Source: Actinomycetes bacterium (GTDB lineage Bacteria > Actinomycetota > Actinomycetes > Mycobacteriales > Mycobacteriaceae). Taken from it: a stretch of 18,352 bases of DNA. A model generated the notes under the pieces. It ran no database searches and was not told the origin of the DNA. It worked only from the letters and a program-made list of their open reading frames with translations. Shown piece by piece: positions 7,779 to 18,217 of the stretch. Within the stretch, counting starts at the first letter, position 1; each line of letters opens with the position of its first letter. Where the stretch lies: the NCBI GenBank assembly GCA_022600695.1, contig JAHZJY010000099.1, positions 1 through 18,352 on the forward strand, written 5' to 3'. Made by a program: the position numbers and the translations under genes.

Positions 7779-9143
7779 CTACCCCCGTTGCACGGCCTTC
7801 GCGTATAGGTCCAGCAGACGCGTTTCCGGGTCGTAAACCTTCTTCACCCTCCGATAGTTTTCTCCGCCGTAGAGCCGGTCAAACTCCTCGCGGCCGTAAA
7901 AGGCGTCCGAATACAGTGATTTATGTCCGTTCAGGTCGCTGACCTTGCGTTCGATCCGTCGGTTGGTCGCCCCGGTCGGCTCCGTGGCCGGCACCGACGA
8001 CCAGAAGCCGACATTGACGTAGGTCTTGCCGACGACCAGCGGGTACAACGGCCAACCGGTCGGCTCGCGCAACCGCAACGGACACAACCAGACCGGTTCG
8101 ATGGGTACTTCTCGCAGAAACCAGCCCAGGAACTCCGCGCAGTGTTCGATCGGCACCTCGACGTCCTGCACCACCCGCTCGCGCGGTGGCCGGCCACGGA
8201 TATCCTCGATCCGGTCGGCGATCCCGAACCGCTGGTCGTAGCCGATCAACTTCCAGTAAGTGCTGCTGCGCCGGTAGCGGCGTGGCCACAGTCGGCGGAC
8301 GATCGGGTTCTGAGCACCGAACGCCCGCGAACACCAGAACCAGTCGGTGTCCCAGCGCCACAGGTAATCGTGAATCGTCAGCCGGTCATCGGTCAGTTGC
8401 CGGATCGAACGGTAGTAGATCGCCTGGCCGGTGTAGTCGCTCACCGGTCCGGGAGTCGCCGTCCGCCTCCCGAGGCAGAGGTAGCTTTCCCCGGCGGTGA
8501 AGACCACGCCGTCGAGGTAGTCCACCGGCAGACTCTGATGACTGCCGGAGGTGACGATGCGACCCATGGTTTCGATCAGATCCGCCAACCGGTCGAATTT
8601 CAGGTATCGAAGTGTCACGAATGGCTTGACCTGCTCCAGTTCTATCCGCAATCGGGTCGAATACCCCAGGCTCCCATAGGAATTCGGGAAAGATCGGAAG
8701 AGGTCGGCATGGTCTTTCCGGTTGGCGGTGAGAATTTCCCCGGTGCTGGTCAGGATGTCCATCTCGAGGACCGACTCATGAGGCAGGCCGTTGCGGAATG
8801 ATGCCGACTCGATTCCCAGCCCGCTCACCGCGCCGCCGAGGGTGATCGTCTTCAGTTGGGGGACCACCAGCGGTGACAGCCCGTGCGGCAACGTCGCGGC
8901 CACCAGGGTCTCGTAGGTACACATGCCCTGCACGTCCGCGGTCCGATTGCCCGGGTCGATATCGATCACCCCGGTCAGTCCTGAGGTGTCCAGACCCGGG
9001 GTGTCGCGCCGGGTGCGGTTGCGGAACAGGTTTGACGTCGGTTTGGCGAGCCGGATCGGGGCTTCCGGCCCGACGGCGTGATAGCTGTCCAGTAACTGCC
9101 GCACACCGCGCCGGTGATCGACCCCAGCAACCCCCTCAGTCAC
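7779..9143 (-). CDS. Cytosolic FAD-binding oxidoreductase (Rv3719-like, DWARF1/DHCR24 type)
   Basis: A 454-residue PCMH-type flavoprotein with no signal peptide or membrane segment. The FAD domain is seen at about residues 30-170 (TITLGGAVSGLGIESASFRN, then ILTSTGEILTA). The C-terminus, with GHKSLYSDAFYGREEFDRLY and a final VYDPETRLLDLY, is like plant DWARF1/human DHCR24 sterol reductases and the actinobacterial oxidoreductases that partner fatty-acid methyltransferases. By analogy it would reduce the methylene intermediate made by the next gene; this is inference from pairing. The start is GTG at 9141-9143, with no ribosome site, but a TAGCGT box lies 6 bases upstream, so a leaderless mRNA is likely. 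Divergent from the SRPBCC gene. Confidence 0.82.
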   Translation of the reverse strand: MTEGVAGVDHRRGVRQLLDSYHAVGPEAPIRLAKPTSNLFRNRTRRDTPGLDTSGLTGVIDIDPGNRTADVQGMCTYETLVAATLPHGLSPLVVPQLKTITLGGAVSGLGIESASFRNGLPHESVLEMDILTSTGEILTANRKDHADLFRSFPNSYGSLGYSTRLRIELEQVKPFVTLRYLKFDRLADLIETMGRIVTSGSHQSLPVDYLDGVVFTAGESYLCLGRRTATPGPVSDYTGQAIYYRSIRQLTDDRLTIHDYLWRWDTDWFWCSRAFGAQNPIVRRLWPRRYRRSSTYWKLIGYDQRFGIADRIEDIRGRPPRERVVQDVEVPIEHCAEFLGWFLREVPIEPVWLCPLRLREPTGWPLYPLVVGKTYVNVGFWSSVPATEPTGATNRRIERKVSDLNGHKSLYSDAFYGREEFDRLYGGENYRRVKKVYDPETRLLDLYAKAVQRG

Positions 9144-9148
9144 ACGAT

Positions 9149-9155
9149 TACGCTA
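9149..9155. promoter_or_regulatory. Overlapping divergent -10 boxes
   Basis: The 7-mer TACGCTA carries TACGCT on the plus strand (9149-9154) and TAGCGT on the minus strand (9155 to 9150), both fitting TANNNT. The minus box is six bases from the GTG of the FAD oxidoreductase; the plus box would start transcription at about 9161, giving a leader of about 48 bases for the SRPBCC gene. Only 65 bp separate the two starts. Confidence 0.5.
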
Positions 9156-9208
9156 GACCGCATCAGCGGTCGGCGCGAGGTCCGGGCCGCATCTGCGCAA
9201 GGAGTTTC

Positions 9209-9649
9209 ATGGGACAGGTCAGTGCCTCCAGCAGCATCCTGATCGACGCGGCTCCGGCCACGGTGCTCGACGCCATCGCCGACTACCGGGACATCCGCCC
9301 GAAAGTGTTGTCTCCGCATTACAGCGAGTACCGGGTGCTGACCGGCGGTCGGGGACAGGGCACCGTCGTCACCTGGCGGCTCCAGGCCACCAAATCGCGG
9401 TCGCGGGAAGTACGCGCCGACGTTGACGTCGCCGGGCACACCGTCATCGAGAAGGACGCCAATTCGTCGCTGGTGACCAACTGGACCGTTGCCCCGGCCG
9501 GCCCCGGCTCAAGCGTCACCGTCAAGACCACCTGGACCGGCGCCGGCGGCATCAAGGGCTTTTTCGAGAAGACCTTCGCCCCGCTGGGCTTACGCAGAAT
9601 CCAGGATGAGGTGCTGGCCAACCTCAAGAGCGAGATCGAGCGGAGCTGA
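9209..9649 (+). CDS. Small SRPBCC (START/Bet v 1-like) protein (Rv3718c-like)
   Basis: A 146-residue protein of the polyketide-cyclase/START-like fold, which forms a hydrophobic ligand cavity. Visible: an N-terminal strand SSSILIDAAPATVLDAIADY, a central beta-rich part (GTVVTWRLQATKS, NSSLVTNWTVAP) and a C-terminal helix from about GFFEKTFAPLGLRRIQDEVLANLKSE. The start ATG at 9209 is chosen because AAGGAG (9199-9204) lies five bases before it and because longer readings would overlap the divergent FAD gene. The ligand is unknown. Sharing a promoter region with a lipid-modifying pair makes a lipid ligand a reasonable guess only. Confidence 0.85.
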   Translation: MGQVSASSSILIDAAPATVLDAIADYRDIRPKVLSPHYSEYRVLTGGRGQGTVVTWRLQATKSRSREVRADVDVAGHTVIEKDANSSLVTNWTVAPAGPGSSVTVKTTWTGAGGIKGFFEKTFAPLGLRRIQDEVLANLKSEIERS

Positions 9650-9660
9650 ACTTCGGCGGG

Positions 9661-10467
9661 TCAGGCCGTTCTGGGAGACTGAGTCTGCAGGAAGGCGACC
9701 ACGCCCCTGGTAACGGCCTCGGCGTATTTCTGCCGGCCCTCGGCGCTCTCCATCAACATGGAGTCGACCGGATTCTTCATATTGCCCAGCTCGACGAGGA
9801 TCGACGGGTACTGCGCCAGGTTCAGCCCGGCGATATCGGAGCGCGGGTTCAGTCCGGAGGTTCCGATATAGGTCGACGGCGGCAGGCCGGACGCGGCCAA
9901 CTGGTCGCGCATCATGCGCGCCAACTTCACCGACGGTCCCGCCTGCGCCGCATTGAGCGGCGGATTGGCGTAAAGGATGTGGAAGCCGCGCCCCGTGGCC
10001 GGACCGCCGTCGGCGTGGATGGACACCACGGCGTTGGGTTGCAGCGAGTTGGCCATCGCGGCGCGCTCGTCGATACAGGGGCCCAGGGCGTCGTCGTTGC
10101 CCCGCGACATCGCTGTTCGGACCCCGAGTTGGTGCAACGCCGCTCGGACCCGCAGGGTGGTGTCCCAGTTGAAGGTGTGCTCGGCGTAACCGCTTTCGCT
10201 GTTGGTCCCGGAGGTCTGACAGTTCTTGGTGCCGCCACGGCCGTTGGACACCTGACGGCTGATCGAATCGTCGTTGGCGCCGTTGTGGCCGGGATCGAGG
10301 AAGACGATCATTCCGGCGACGCTGCCCGGCGCGGCATTCGCGACCGGCTCTGCCAGTGACGACGCCGCGAGGATCACACCGACCGACATTGCGGCAGCGA
10401 CACGCAGACAAGCGAACATCAGCACGGGCGTCACGGTAATCCCTCGACGTCTAGGCTTGAAAGTCAT
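9661..10467 (-). CDS. ami1: Zinc-dependent N-acetylmuramoyl-L-alanine amidase (Rv3717-like)
   Basis: An exported Amidase_3 enzyme of 268 residues that cleaves the bond between MurNAc and the stem peptide, acting in septal peptidoglycan remodelling. Zinc ligands are H61 (DPGHNG), E96 (GYAEHTF) and H151 (SIHADGG); the catalytic glutamate is E226 (ILVELGNM). C83 and C131 match the disulphide of the Rv3717 structure. It lacks separate cell-wall-binding domains. The start is uncertain: the ATG at 10467 gives a signal peptide with a basic n-region (KPRRR) but no ribosome site; a GTG at 10434 has GAGGG upstream; the M. tuberculosis protein corresponds to M27 (10389). Signal cleavage is likely near ANAAPG (about 43-48). 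Convergent with the SRPBCC gene, 11 bases apart. Confidence 0.93.
   Translation of the reverse strand: MTFKPRRRGITVTPVLMFACLRVAAAMSVGVILAASSLAEPVANAAPGSVAGMIVFLDPGHNGANDDSISRQVSNGRGGTKNCQTSGTNSESGYAEHTFNWDTTLRVRAALHQLGVRTAMSRGNDDALGPCIDERAAMANSLQPNAVVSIHADGGPATGRGFHILYANPPLNAAQAGPSVKLARMMRDQLAASGLPPSTYIGTSGLNPRSDIAGLNLAQYPSILVELGNMKNPVDSMLMESAEGRQKYAEAVTRGVVAFLQTQSPRTA
10452..10457 (+). promoter_or_regulatory. Candidate -10 box for ebfC-recR
   Basis: TAGGCT at 10452-10457 fits TANNNT and would give a start at about 10464, 62 bases before ebfC. It lies inside the first codons of the divergent amidase if the longest start of that gene is used. No clear -35. Confidence 0.3.
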
Positions 10468-10525
10468 CGGCTACCGGAAACCCCAGGCCGCAACCAACTC
10501 GAGACCGAGAAGCAAGGAGACCGTC

Positions 10526-10912
10526 ATGCAACCCGGTGTTCAACCCGGTGATCCCGGCCATTTGGGAACCTTCGGTCAGCAGGTGCCGCCACAGGGCGTC
10601 GCCGATCTCCAGTCGGCGCTGGCCAAGGCCGCGCAGATGCAACAGGCGCTGATCGAGGCCCAGAAGCAGATCGCCGATACGCAGGTGACCGGCCAGGCCG
10701 GCGGCGGGCTGGTGGAGGTCACGCTCAACGGCAACGGCCAGGTGGTCGGGGTTCGGATCGACCCCCAGGTGGTCGACCCCAACGACGTCGACACCCTGCA
10801 GGACCTCGTCGTCGGGGCGTTGCAGAACGCCGGCGAGAACATGCGGGACACCGTCAAGACGATCCTGGGACCGGTGGCTGCCGCCTCGGGCCGCCCGATG
10901 CCGGAGTCCTGA
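10526..10912 (+). CDS. ebfC: YbaB/EbfC nucleoid-associated protein
   Basis: A 128-residue DNA-binding protein of the YbaB/EbfC family, which forms a tweezer-like dimer and is usually encoded beside recR. The N-terminal helix (about 27-57: [19 protein letters not shown]) is followed by the beta part with the conserved [20 protein letters not shown] and the C-terminal helix ([18 protein letters not shown]). The ATG at 10526 is set by AAGGAGA (10514-10520). It is followed by recR after two bases. It may assist recombinational repair or nucleoid structure; the precise role in mycobacteria is unsettled. About 10 extra Gly/Pro/Gln-rich residues precede the helix. Confidence 0.93.
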   Translation: MQPGVQPGDPGHLGTFGQQVPPQGVADLQSALAKAAQMQQALIEAQKQIADTQVTGQAGGGLVEVTLNGNGQVVGVRIDPQVVDPNDVDTLQDLVVGALQNAGENMRDTVKTILGPVAAASGRPMPES

Positions 10913-10914
10913 CT

Positions 10915-11526
10915 TTGTTCGAGGGCCCCGTCCAGGACCTGATCGACGAGCTCGGCAAACTTCCGGGCATCGGGCCCAAAAGCGCACAGCGGATCGCCTT
11001 CCATCTGATCTCGGTGGAGCCGCCGGATATCGATCGACTGACGGCCGTGTTGTCCCGGGTGCGCGACGGGATCCAGTTCTGCGCGGTGTGCGGCAACGTC
11101 TCCGACGCGGAGCGCTGCCGGATCTGTAGCGACGCCCGCCGTGACGGGACCCAGGTGTGCGTCGTCGAGGAGCCCAAAGACGTCCAGGCCGTGGAACGTA
11201 CCCGCGAGTTCCGCGGCCGGTACCACGTGCTCGGTGGTGCGCTCGACCCGTTGTCGGGGATCGGCCCCGACCAACTGCGAATCCGTCAGCTACTCAACCG
11301 GCTCGGTGAACGGGTCGACGGGGTCGAGGTGACCGAGGTGATCATCGCCACCGACCCCAATACCGAGGGCGAGGCAACCGCCACCTACCTGGTGCGCATC
11401 CTGCGCGATATCCCGGGCCTGACCGTCAGCCGGATAGCTTCCGGCCTGCCGATGGGCGGGGACCTGGAGTTCGCCGACGAACTGACGCTCGGCCGGGCGT
11501 TGTCCGGCCGGCGCGCGATGGCCTAG
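10915..11526 (+). CDS. recR: Recombination protein RecR
   Basis: A 203-residue protein of the RecFOR pathway, which loads RecA at single-strand gaps. The helix-hairpin-helix is at about 7-28 ([19 protein letters not shown]), the zinc finger is C56-x2-C59-x8-C68-x2-C71, and the Toprim domain begins at about 80 ([10 protein letters not shown]) with [12 protein letters not shown] (145-156). Length is standard. The start is TTG at 10915, two bases after the ebfC stop, with GGAG at 10903-10906 inside the ebfC end, so translation is coupled. The TAG stop shares CTAG (11523-11526) with the stop of the convergent gene. Confidence 0.96.
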   Translation: MFEGPVQDLIDELGKLPGIGPKSAQRIAFHLISVEPPDIDRLTAVLSRVRDGIQFCAVCGNVSDAERCRICSDARRDGTQVCVVEEPKDVQAVERTREFRGRYHVLGGALDPLSGIGPDQLRIRQLLNRLGERVDGVEVTEVIIATDPNTEGEATATYLVRILRDIPGLTVSRIASGLPMGGDLEFADELTLGRALSGRRAMA

Positions 11527-12563
11527 CCGGCGGAACCCGACCGGGTGGCGCGCTTGGCGGCCGGCTTCTTCGACGCGTCGTCCGAGGCGCCGGCGCTCCC
11601 GGCGGCGGCACGCTGAGTGGCCCGAACCGACGTCCGGGGCGGGGCGGGGACAGCCGCTGTCGCCGCGGCGGCCACCGCTGCGGGTGCGCTGACGGCGAGG
11701 TCGGCACCCACCTCGATCGCGGTCGGGATCGCCGCCTTGGCGGGGGCCGCTGCGGGCTCGTTCACCGGCTGGACCGCCGCCGCCGCTCGTTGCGGGACGG
11801 CCGCTGCCGCGGGCGCAACCGACGCGGTGGCAAGAGATGACGGGGCCAGCGCTGCGGCCTCGACCGGCGGGGCCGGGCGAGTCGCCAGCGCGTCGGCCAA
11901 GGTGGTCTGCGCGGCCACGATGCCGTTCACGGCGTCCTGGCCGGCGACACCGATTGAGGTGACGACGCCGGTCACGCCGTCGACCAGCGAGGTGATGATG
12001 TCGCCGATGTTGAAGGACAGCACGGCATCGACGAAGTTCTGCCCGGCGGTGATGAGGGCGCGGGCGACGCCGTCGAACGCGTCGAACAGGCCCGCGCCGA
12101 GTTCGATGGCCGCCACCGGCTGGGCCAACAGCAGGGCCGACTGGATCGCCAGCTGAATCTGGCCCACCTCGATCTGTGCGCCGACGTAGGGAATCAGGAC
12201 CGCCTCGGCGGCACCGACCGCCGCGTCTTCGAGGGTGGTCAGGGCGCCGAGCACATCACCGGACAGCGTCTGCTGCGCCGCGGTGATCAGGGTCTCCGGC
12301 AGGGCCGCGAACGACTCAGCCAGACCGGCACCGCTCTCAGCGAGTCCGACCGCCCGGATCGCCACGAACTCCACCTCGTTGGCGATCGACTGTTGCAGCG
12401 CCGGGAAGGTGAAGATATCGAGGACCGAGGCCTGCAGCTGCACTGCAACGTCGCTCAGCCGCGGGGCCGCCACATGCGTCGGAGCGATGGTCGAGGAGGC
12501 GATCAGACCAGCACCGAGCAAGGCGGAACCGGCGGCGGTCAAGGAGCGGCTGGCAGCGATCAC
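11523..12563 (-). CDS. Exported Ala-rich protein of unknown function
   Basis: A 346-residue protein that I do not recognise by function; Ala-rich exported proteins of this style recur in environmental mycobacteria. Residues 1-33 form a signal sequence ([19 protein letters not shown], then APTHVAAP). Residues 35-230 are hydrophobic and helical with repeated Ala/Leu/Ile-rich segments (for example [19 protein letters not shown]), recalling PE/PPE-like helices but without PE or PPE signatures. Residues 230-346 are low-complexity Ala/Pro ending in a basic tail ([15 protein letters not shown]). The start is GTG at 12561-12563; AGGAA lies rather far upstream. An AT-rich promoter region precedes it. 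It occupies the position of Rv3714c between recR and gatD, but on the other strand. A surface or cell-wall role is a guess. Confidence 0.75.
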   Translation of the reverse strand: MIAASRSLTAAGSALLGAGLIASSTIAPTHVAAPRLSDVAVQLQASVLDIFTFPALQQSIANEVEFVAIRAVGLAESGAGLAESFAALPETLITAAQQTLSGDVLGALTTLEDAAVGAAEAVLIPYVGAQIEVGQIQLAIQSALLLAQPVAAIELGAGLFDAFDGVARALITAGQNFVDAVLSFNIGDIITSLVDGVTGVVTSIGVAGQDAVNGIVAAQTTLADALATRPAPPVEAAALAPSSLATASVAPAAAAVPQRAAAAVQPVNEPAAAPAKAAIPTAIEVGADLAVSAPAAVAAAATAAVPAPPRTSVRATQRAAAGSAGASDDASKKPAAKRATRSGSAG

Positions 12564-12597
12564 GGGTATCTCATTTCCTGGATGGGCGTTGAAAGGA

Positions 12598-12626
12598 ACT
12601 ATATACGATCCTGAGCCAATCCTTAA
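12598..12626 (-). promoter_or_regulatory. Candidate promoter of the Ala-rich exported protein
   Basis: On the minus strand TATAGT (12603 to 12598) fits the -10 consensus and TTAAGG (12626 to 12621) lies 17 bases upstream. They sit in an unusually AT-rich stretch (about 12591-12645) containing seven consecutive A (12625-12631). Initiation at about 12591 would give a leader of about 28 bases. Confidence 0.5.
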
Positions 12627-12652
12627 AAAAAGCTAAGCAAATCGATGGGCGG

Positions 12653-13366
12653 CTATACGCGCCGCGGCGCGGCAAGCCGCTCCCGGCGCAGCCGATCGAC
12701 TTCCGGCAGCGGCAACGGCGGCAACGGTCCGACGACCCGGGACAGCAGCAGGTCTGCGAGCTGCGGGTTGCGGGCCAGACATGGCCCGTGCAGATAGGTC
12801 GCCATCACGCTGCCCTGCACCGCACCGTCGATACCGTCGCCGAGTCGATTGCCGGCACCCTTGATCACCGTCGCCAGGGCCCGGGCATCCGGGCCCAGGA
12901 CCGTTCCGCCGCGGTGGTTCTCGAACCCGGTCAACGGTTCGGTCAGCCCCTCGGCCAACGGTGTGGACACCACCTCCCCGATGGTCCGCTCGGACTGGGG
13001 CGATGTCGTCACATCGAGAAGTCCCACTCCCTGGACCCGTTCGCCAGCCGAGGTCTCGTACCAGTGACCGAGCACCTGGATCGCCGCGCAGATCGCCAGC
13101 ACCGGCGCCCCGCGGTCGGCCGCCCGCTGCAAACCGGGGTAACGCAGCAGGTGTTTGGTGGCCAGCCGCTGGGCGTAATCCTCGGCCCCGCCCAGGGTGT
13201 AGAGGTCCAGGGAGTCCGGTACCGGATCGGCCAGCGTGATCTCGACGATCTCAGCCGGGATACCGCGTAGCCGCAGCCGCTGTCGGAGCACCACGGCATT
13301 GCCGCCGTCGCCGTAGGTGCCCATCACATCGGGCAGCACCAGGCCGATCCGCACCGGCTCGCTCAT
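12653..13366 (-). CDS. gatD: Lipid II isoglutaminyl synthase, glutaminase subunit GatD
   Basis: A 237-residue class I glutamine amidotransferase (formerly annotated CobQ2). It releases ammonia from glutamine for MurT, which amidates the D-glutamate of lipid II; amidation is needed for efficient cross-linking. The nucleophile is C93 (LAICAAIQVLG), the catalytic histidine H193 (ATYLHGP), and R127 (SERTIG) matches the glutamine-binding Arg of S. aureus GatD. The ATG at 13364-13366 overlaps the murT stop as ATGA, giving translational coupling. GGAG lies upstream (GCAGGAGCGG). Acts in the cytosol on membrane-bound lipid II. Confidence 0.94.
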   Translation of the reverse strand: MSEPVRIGLVLPDVMGTYGDGGNAVVLRQRLRLRGIPAEIVEITLADPVPDSLDLYTLGGAEDYAQRLATKHLLRYPGLQRAADRGAPVLAICAAIQVLGHWYETSAGERVQGVGLLDVTTSPQSERTIGEVVSTPLAEGLTEPLTGFENHRGGTVLGPDARALATVIKGAGNRLGDGIDGAVQGSVMATYLHGPCLARNPQLADLLLSRVVGPLPPLPLPEVDRLRRERLAAPRRV

Positions 13367-14718
13367 CCGCGCTCCTGCCCGCCGGGGTCTTTCCCCGGGT
13401 CGCTTCGCTCCTGCCCGCCGGGACGCTCGAGGGCCCGTTGTAGCTGGAGAAACGCCGTGTAGTTCGCCAGCACCTCGACATGCCCCGGTGGGCAGGATCC
13501 GATGGCTGTGACGGTGTCGTGTTCCAGAGTGTGCTCGACGCCGGCGTAGCCGAGTCGCACGGCCAGATCGGTGCCGCGCTCCCCGGCGGCCACCACCAAC
13601 GTCGGGTGGCCCGATGCCCGTCGTGCGAGACGTTCATCGCCGAAGTGCTCGAATCGCACATCCCACAACCACGAGAGATCCTCACCGTCCGGGACCTGGC
13701 CGTTGACCGAAATCACCACTCCCGCAGCAGTCTTGTCGACCATCGACAAGGCCTCCTGCCACCCCGCCGGATTCTTGGCGAGCAGCAGCCGCGCGGTGTG
13801 ATTGCCGATCCGTACGGTGCGGTAGCGGCCGGCGACCTCATCGACGCCGGCGACCGCAGCCACCGCGGCTGCCGGATCGGCGCCCATTGCCACGGCGGCA
13901 GCCACCGCCTGGGCGGCGTTGCCCCGGTTGACCGCACCGGGCAGGGAGAGTTTCATCGGCAGCGCCAAACCATCTGGGCCGTAGAGGTTTTCGTCATCCA
14001 CCCACCATTGGGGTGCGGGCCGGCTGAAATCAGTGCCGGTGGAATACCAGTGTGCACCCTCGCGCACGATGACTTCGCCGCTGCGGGGGCAGCTCACCGA
14101 GTCCCCGGCCCAGCCGCTGCCCGCCGCAACCCACACCACCCTCGGACAGTCGAGGGCCGCCGAGGTCATCAACACATCGTCGCAATTGGCAACAACGACA
14201 GCACCCGGATGCCGGGCCAGCCCCGCCCGCAGGGTGCGCTCGATGTGATTGATCTCGCCCACCCGGTCAAGCTGGTCCCGGGAAAGGTTGAGCAACACGA
14301 AAACGGTGGGGTCGACGGCATCGGCCACATGCGGCACGTGCATCTCGTCAACTTCGAGCGCGGCCAGTGATGCGGCCCGGTCGGTGGACAACGCCGCGAT
14401 GAGGCCGGCGTCCATATTGGCACCCTCACCATTGCTGGCCACGGTCTGATGTCGGCGGCCGTCCGCCGCTGTCGGCCCGAGGGCACGCAGCGCCGCGGCC
14501 ACCATCCTGGTGGTGGTCGATTTGCCGTTGGTGCCGGTGACGACAACGGTCCGCCGGCCTGCCCCCAATTGACGGAGTACCGAGCGATCCAGCTTCATCG
14601 CCACCAGTCCGCCGATCATCGCCCCGGCACCCCGCCCGGTCACCCGGGAGGCCCATCGTGCCGCCGAGCCGAGCGCTAACGCGACGCGTCCGCGTGCTGT
14701 CAGCGGTGGACCGGGCAT
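13363..14718 (-). CDS. murT: Lipid II isoglutaminyl synthase, MurT subunit
   Basis: A 451-residue Mur-ligase-like ATPase that activates the glutamate of lipid II for amidation with ammonia from GatD. Visible: P-loop VTGTNGKSTTT (60-70), NGEGANMDAG (96-105), Mur-ligase central domain, and the C-terminal DUF1727 domain (about 310-425) with D353 in SWLWDVRFE, the candidate third member of the GatD catalytic triad. The four-Cys ribbon of S. aureus MurT is reduced to one cysteine here (CPRSG, C210). The tail ERPGGQERSDPGKDPGGQER is repetitive. The ATG at 14716-14718 is chosen by family length and N-terminus (MPGPPLTARGRVALALGSA); a longer in-frame reading would overlap dnaQ. No ribosome site; TACACT lies 8 bases upstream, so the mRNA is probably leaderless. 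Confidence 0.93.
   Translation of the reverse strand: MPGPPLTARGRVALALGSAARWASRVTGRGAGAMIGGLVAMKLDRSVLRQLGAGRRTVVVTGTNGKSTTTRMVAAALRALGPTAADGRRHQTVASNGEGANMDAGLIAALSTDRAASLAALEVDEMHVPHVADAVDPTVFVLLNLSRDQLDRVGEINHIERTLRAGLARHPGAVVVANCDDVLMTSAALDCPRVVWVAAGSGWAGDSVSCPRSGEVIVREGAHWYSTGTDFSRPAPQWWVDDENLYGPDGLALPMKLSLPGAVNRGNAAQAVAAAVAMGADPAAAVAAVAGVDEVAGRYRTVRIGNHTARLLLAKNPAGWQEALSMVDKTAAGVVISVNGQVPDGEDLSWLWDVRFEHFGDERLARRASGHPTLVVAAGERGTDLAVRLGYAGVEHTLEHDTVTAIGSCPPGHVEVLANYTAFLQLQRALERPGGQERSDPGKDPGGQERG
13370..13422. repeat. 17-bp direct repeat at the murT 3' end
   Basis: CGCTCCTGCCCGCCGGG occurs at 13370-13386 and again at 13406-13422, 36 bases apart. On the minus strand it encodes PGGQER twice in the last 20 residues of MurT, and the second coded copy supplies the GatD ribosome site. 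The 36-base period keeps the frame, so it looks like a tandem duplication. Confidence 0.8.
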
Positions 14719-14726
14719 GGCAGCTG

Positions 14727-14732
14727 AGTGTA
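14727..14732 (-). promoter_or_regulatory. Candidate -10 box of murT-gatD
   Basis: TACACT (14732 to 14727 on the minus strand) precedes the murT ATG by 8 bases, so the predicted start is at or within one or two bases of the initiation codon. No Shine-Dalgarno is present, which fits leaderless translation. Confidence 0.4.
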
Positions 14733-14756
14733 GTTCGGCAGCTAGGCGCCGGCGGG

Positions 14757-14806
14757 CGGGCAGCCCGGTGCCCGACACGAAGGGGGATGTCCCCCGGGCT
14801 GTCGGG
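14757..14806 (+). promoter_or_regulatory. Nested dyad and competing hairpin upstream of dnaQ
   Basis: CCCGACA (14771-14777) pairs with TGTCGGG (14800-14806), and inside it GGGGG (14782-14786) pairs with CCCCC (14791-14795) around ATGT; both have the same centre at 14788.5. A second hairpin, CGGGCA (14757-14762) with TGCCCG (14769-14774), overlaps the left arm, so the two are mutually exclusive. It ends 22 bases before dnaQ. It could be an operator or a leader switch; function is unknown. Confidence 0.5.
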
Positions 14807-14828
14807 GGCGCGTGCCATCCTGAGGTTT

Positions 14829-18217
<3,389 letters not shown>

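Noticed and set aside
8873..9208. N-terminal extension of the SRPBCC protein
   Set aside because: It overlaps the divergent FAD oxidoreductase, and the ATG at 9209 has AAGGAG at the right distance.
12621..12637. Intrinsic terminator after gatD (T-run of seven with CTTA/TAAG)
   Set aside because: The possible stem is four AT pairs and encloses rather than precedes the T-run, so it is too weak; the tract fits a promoter region better.
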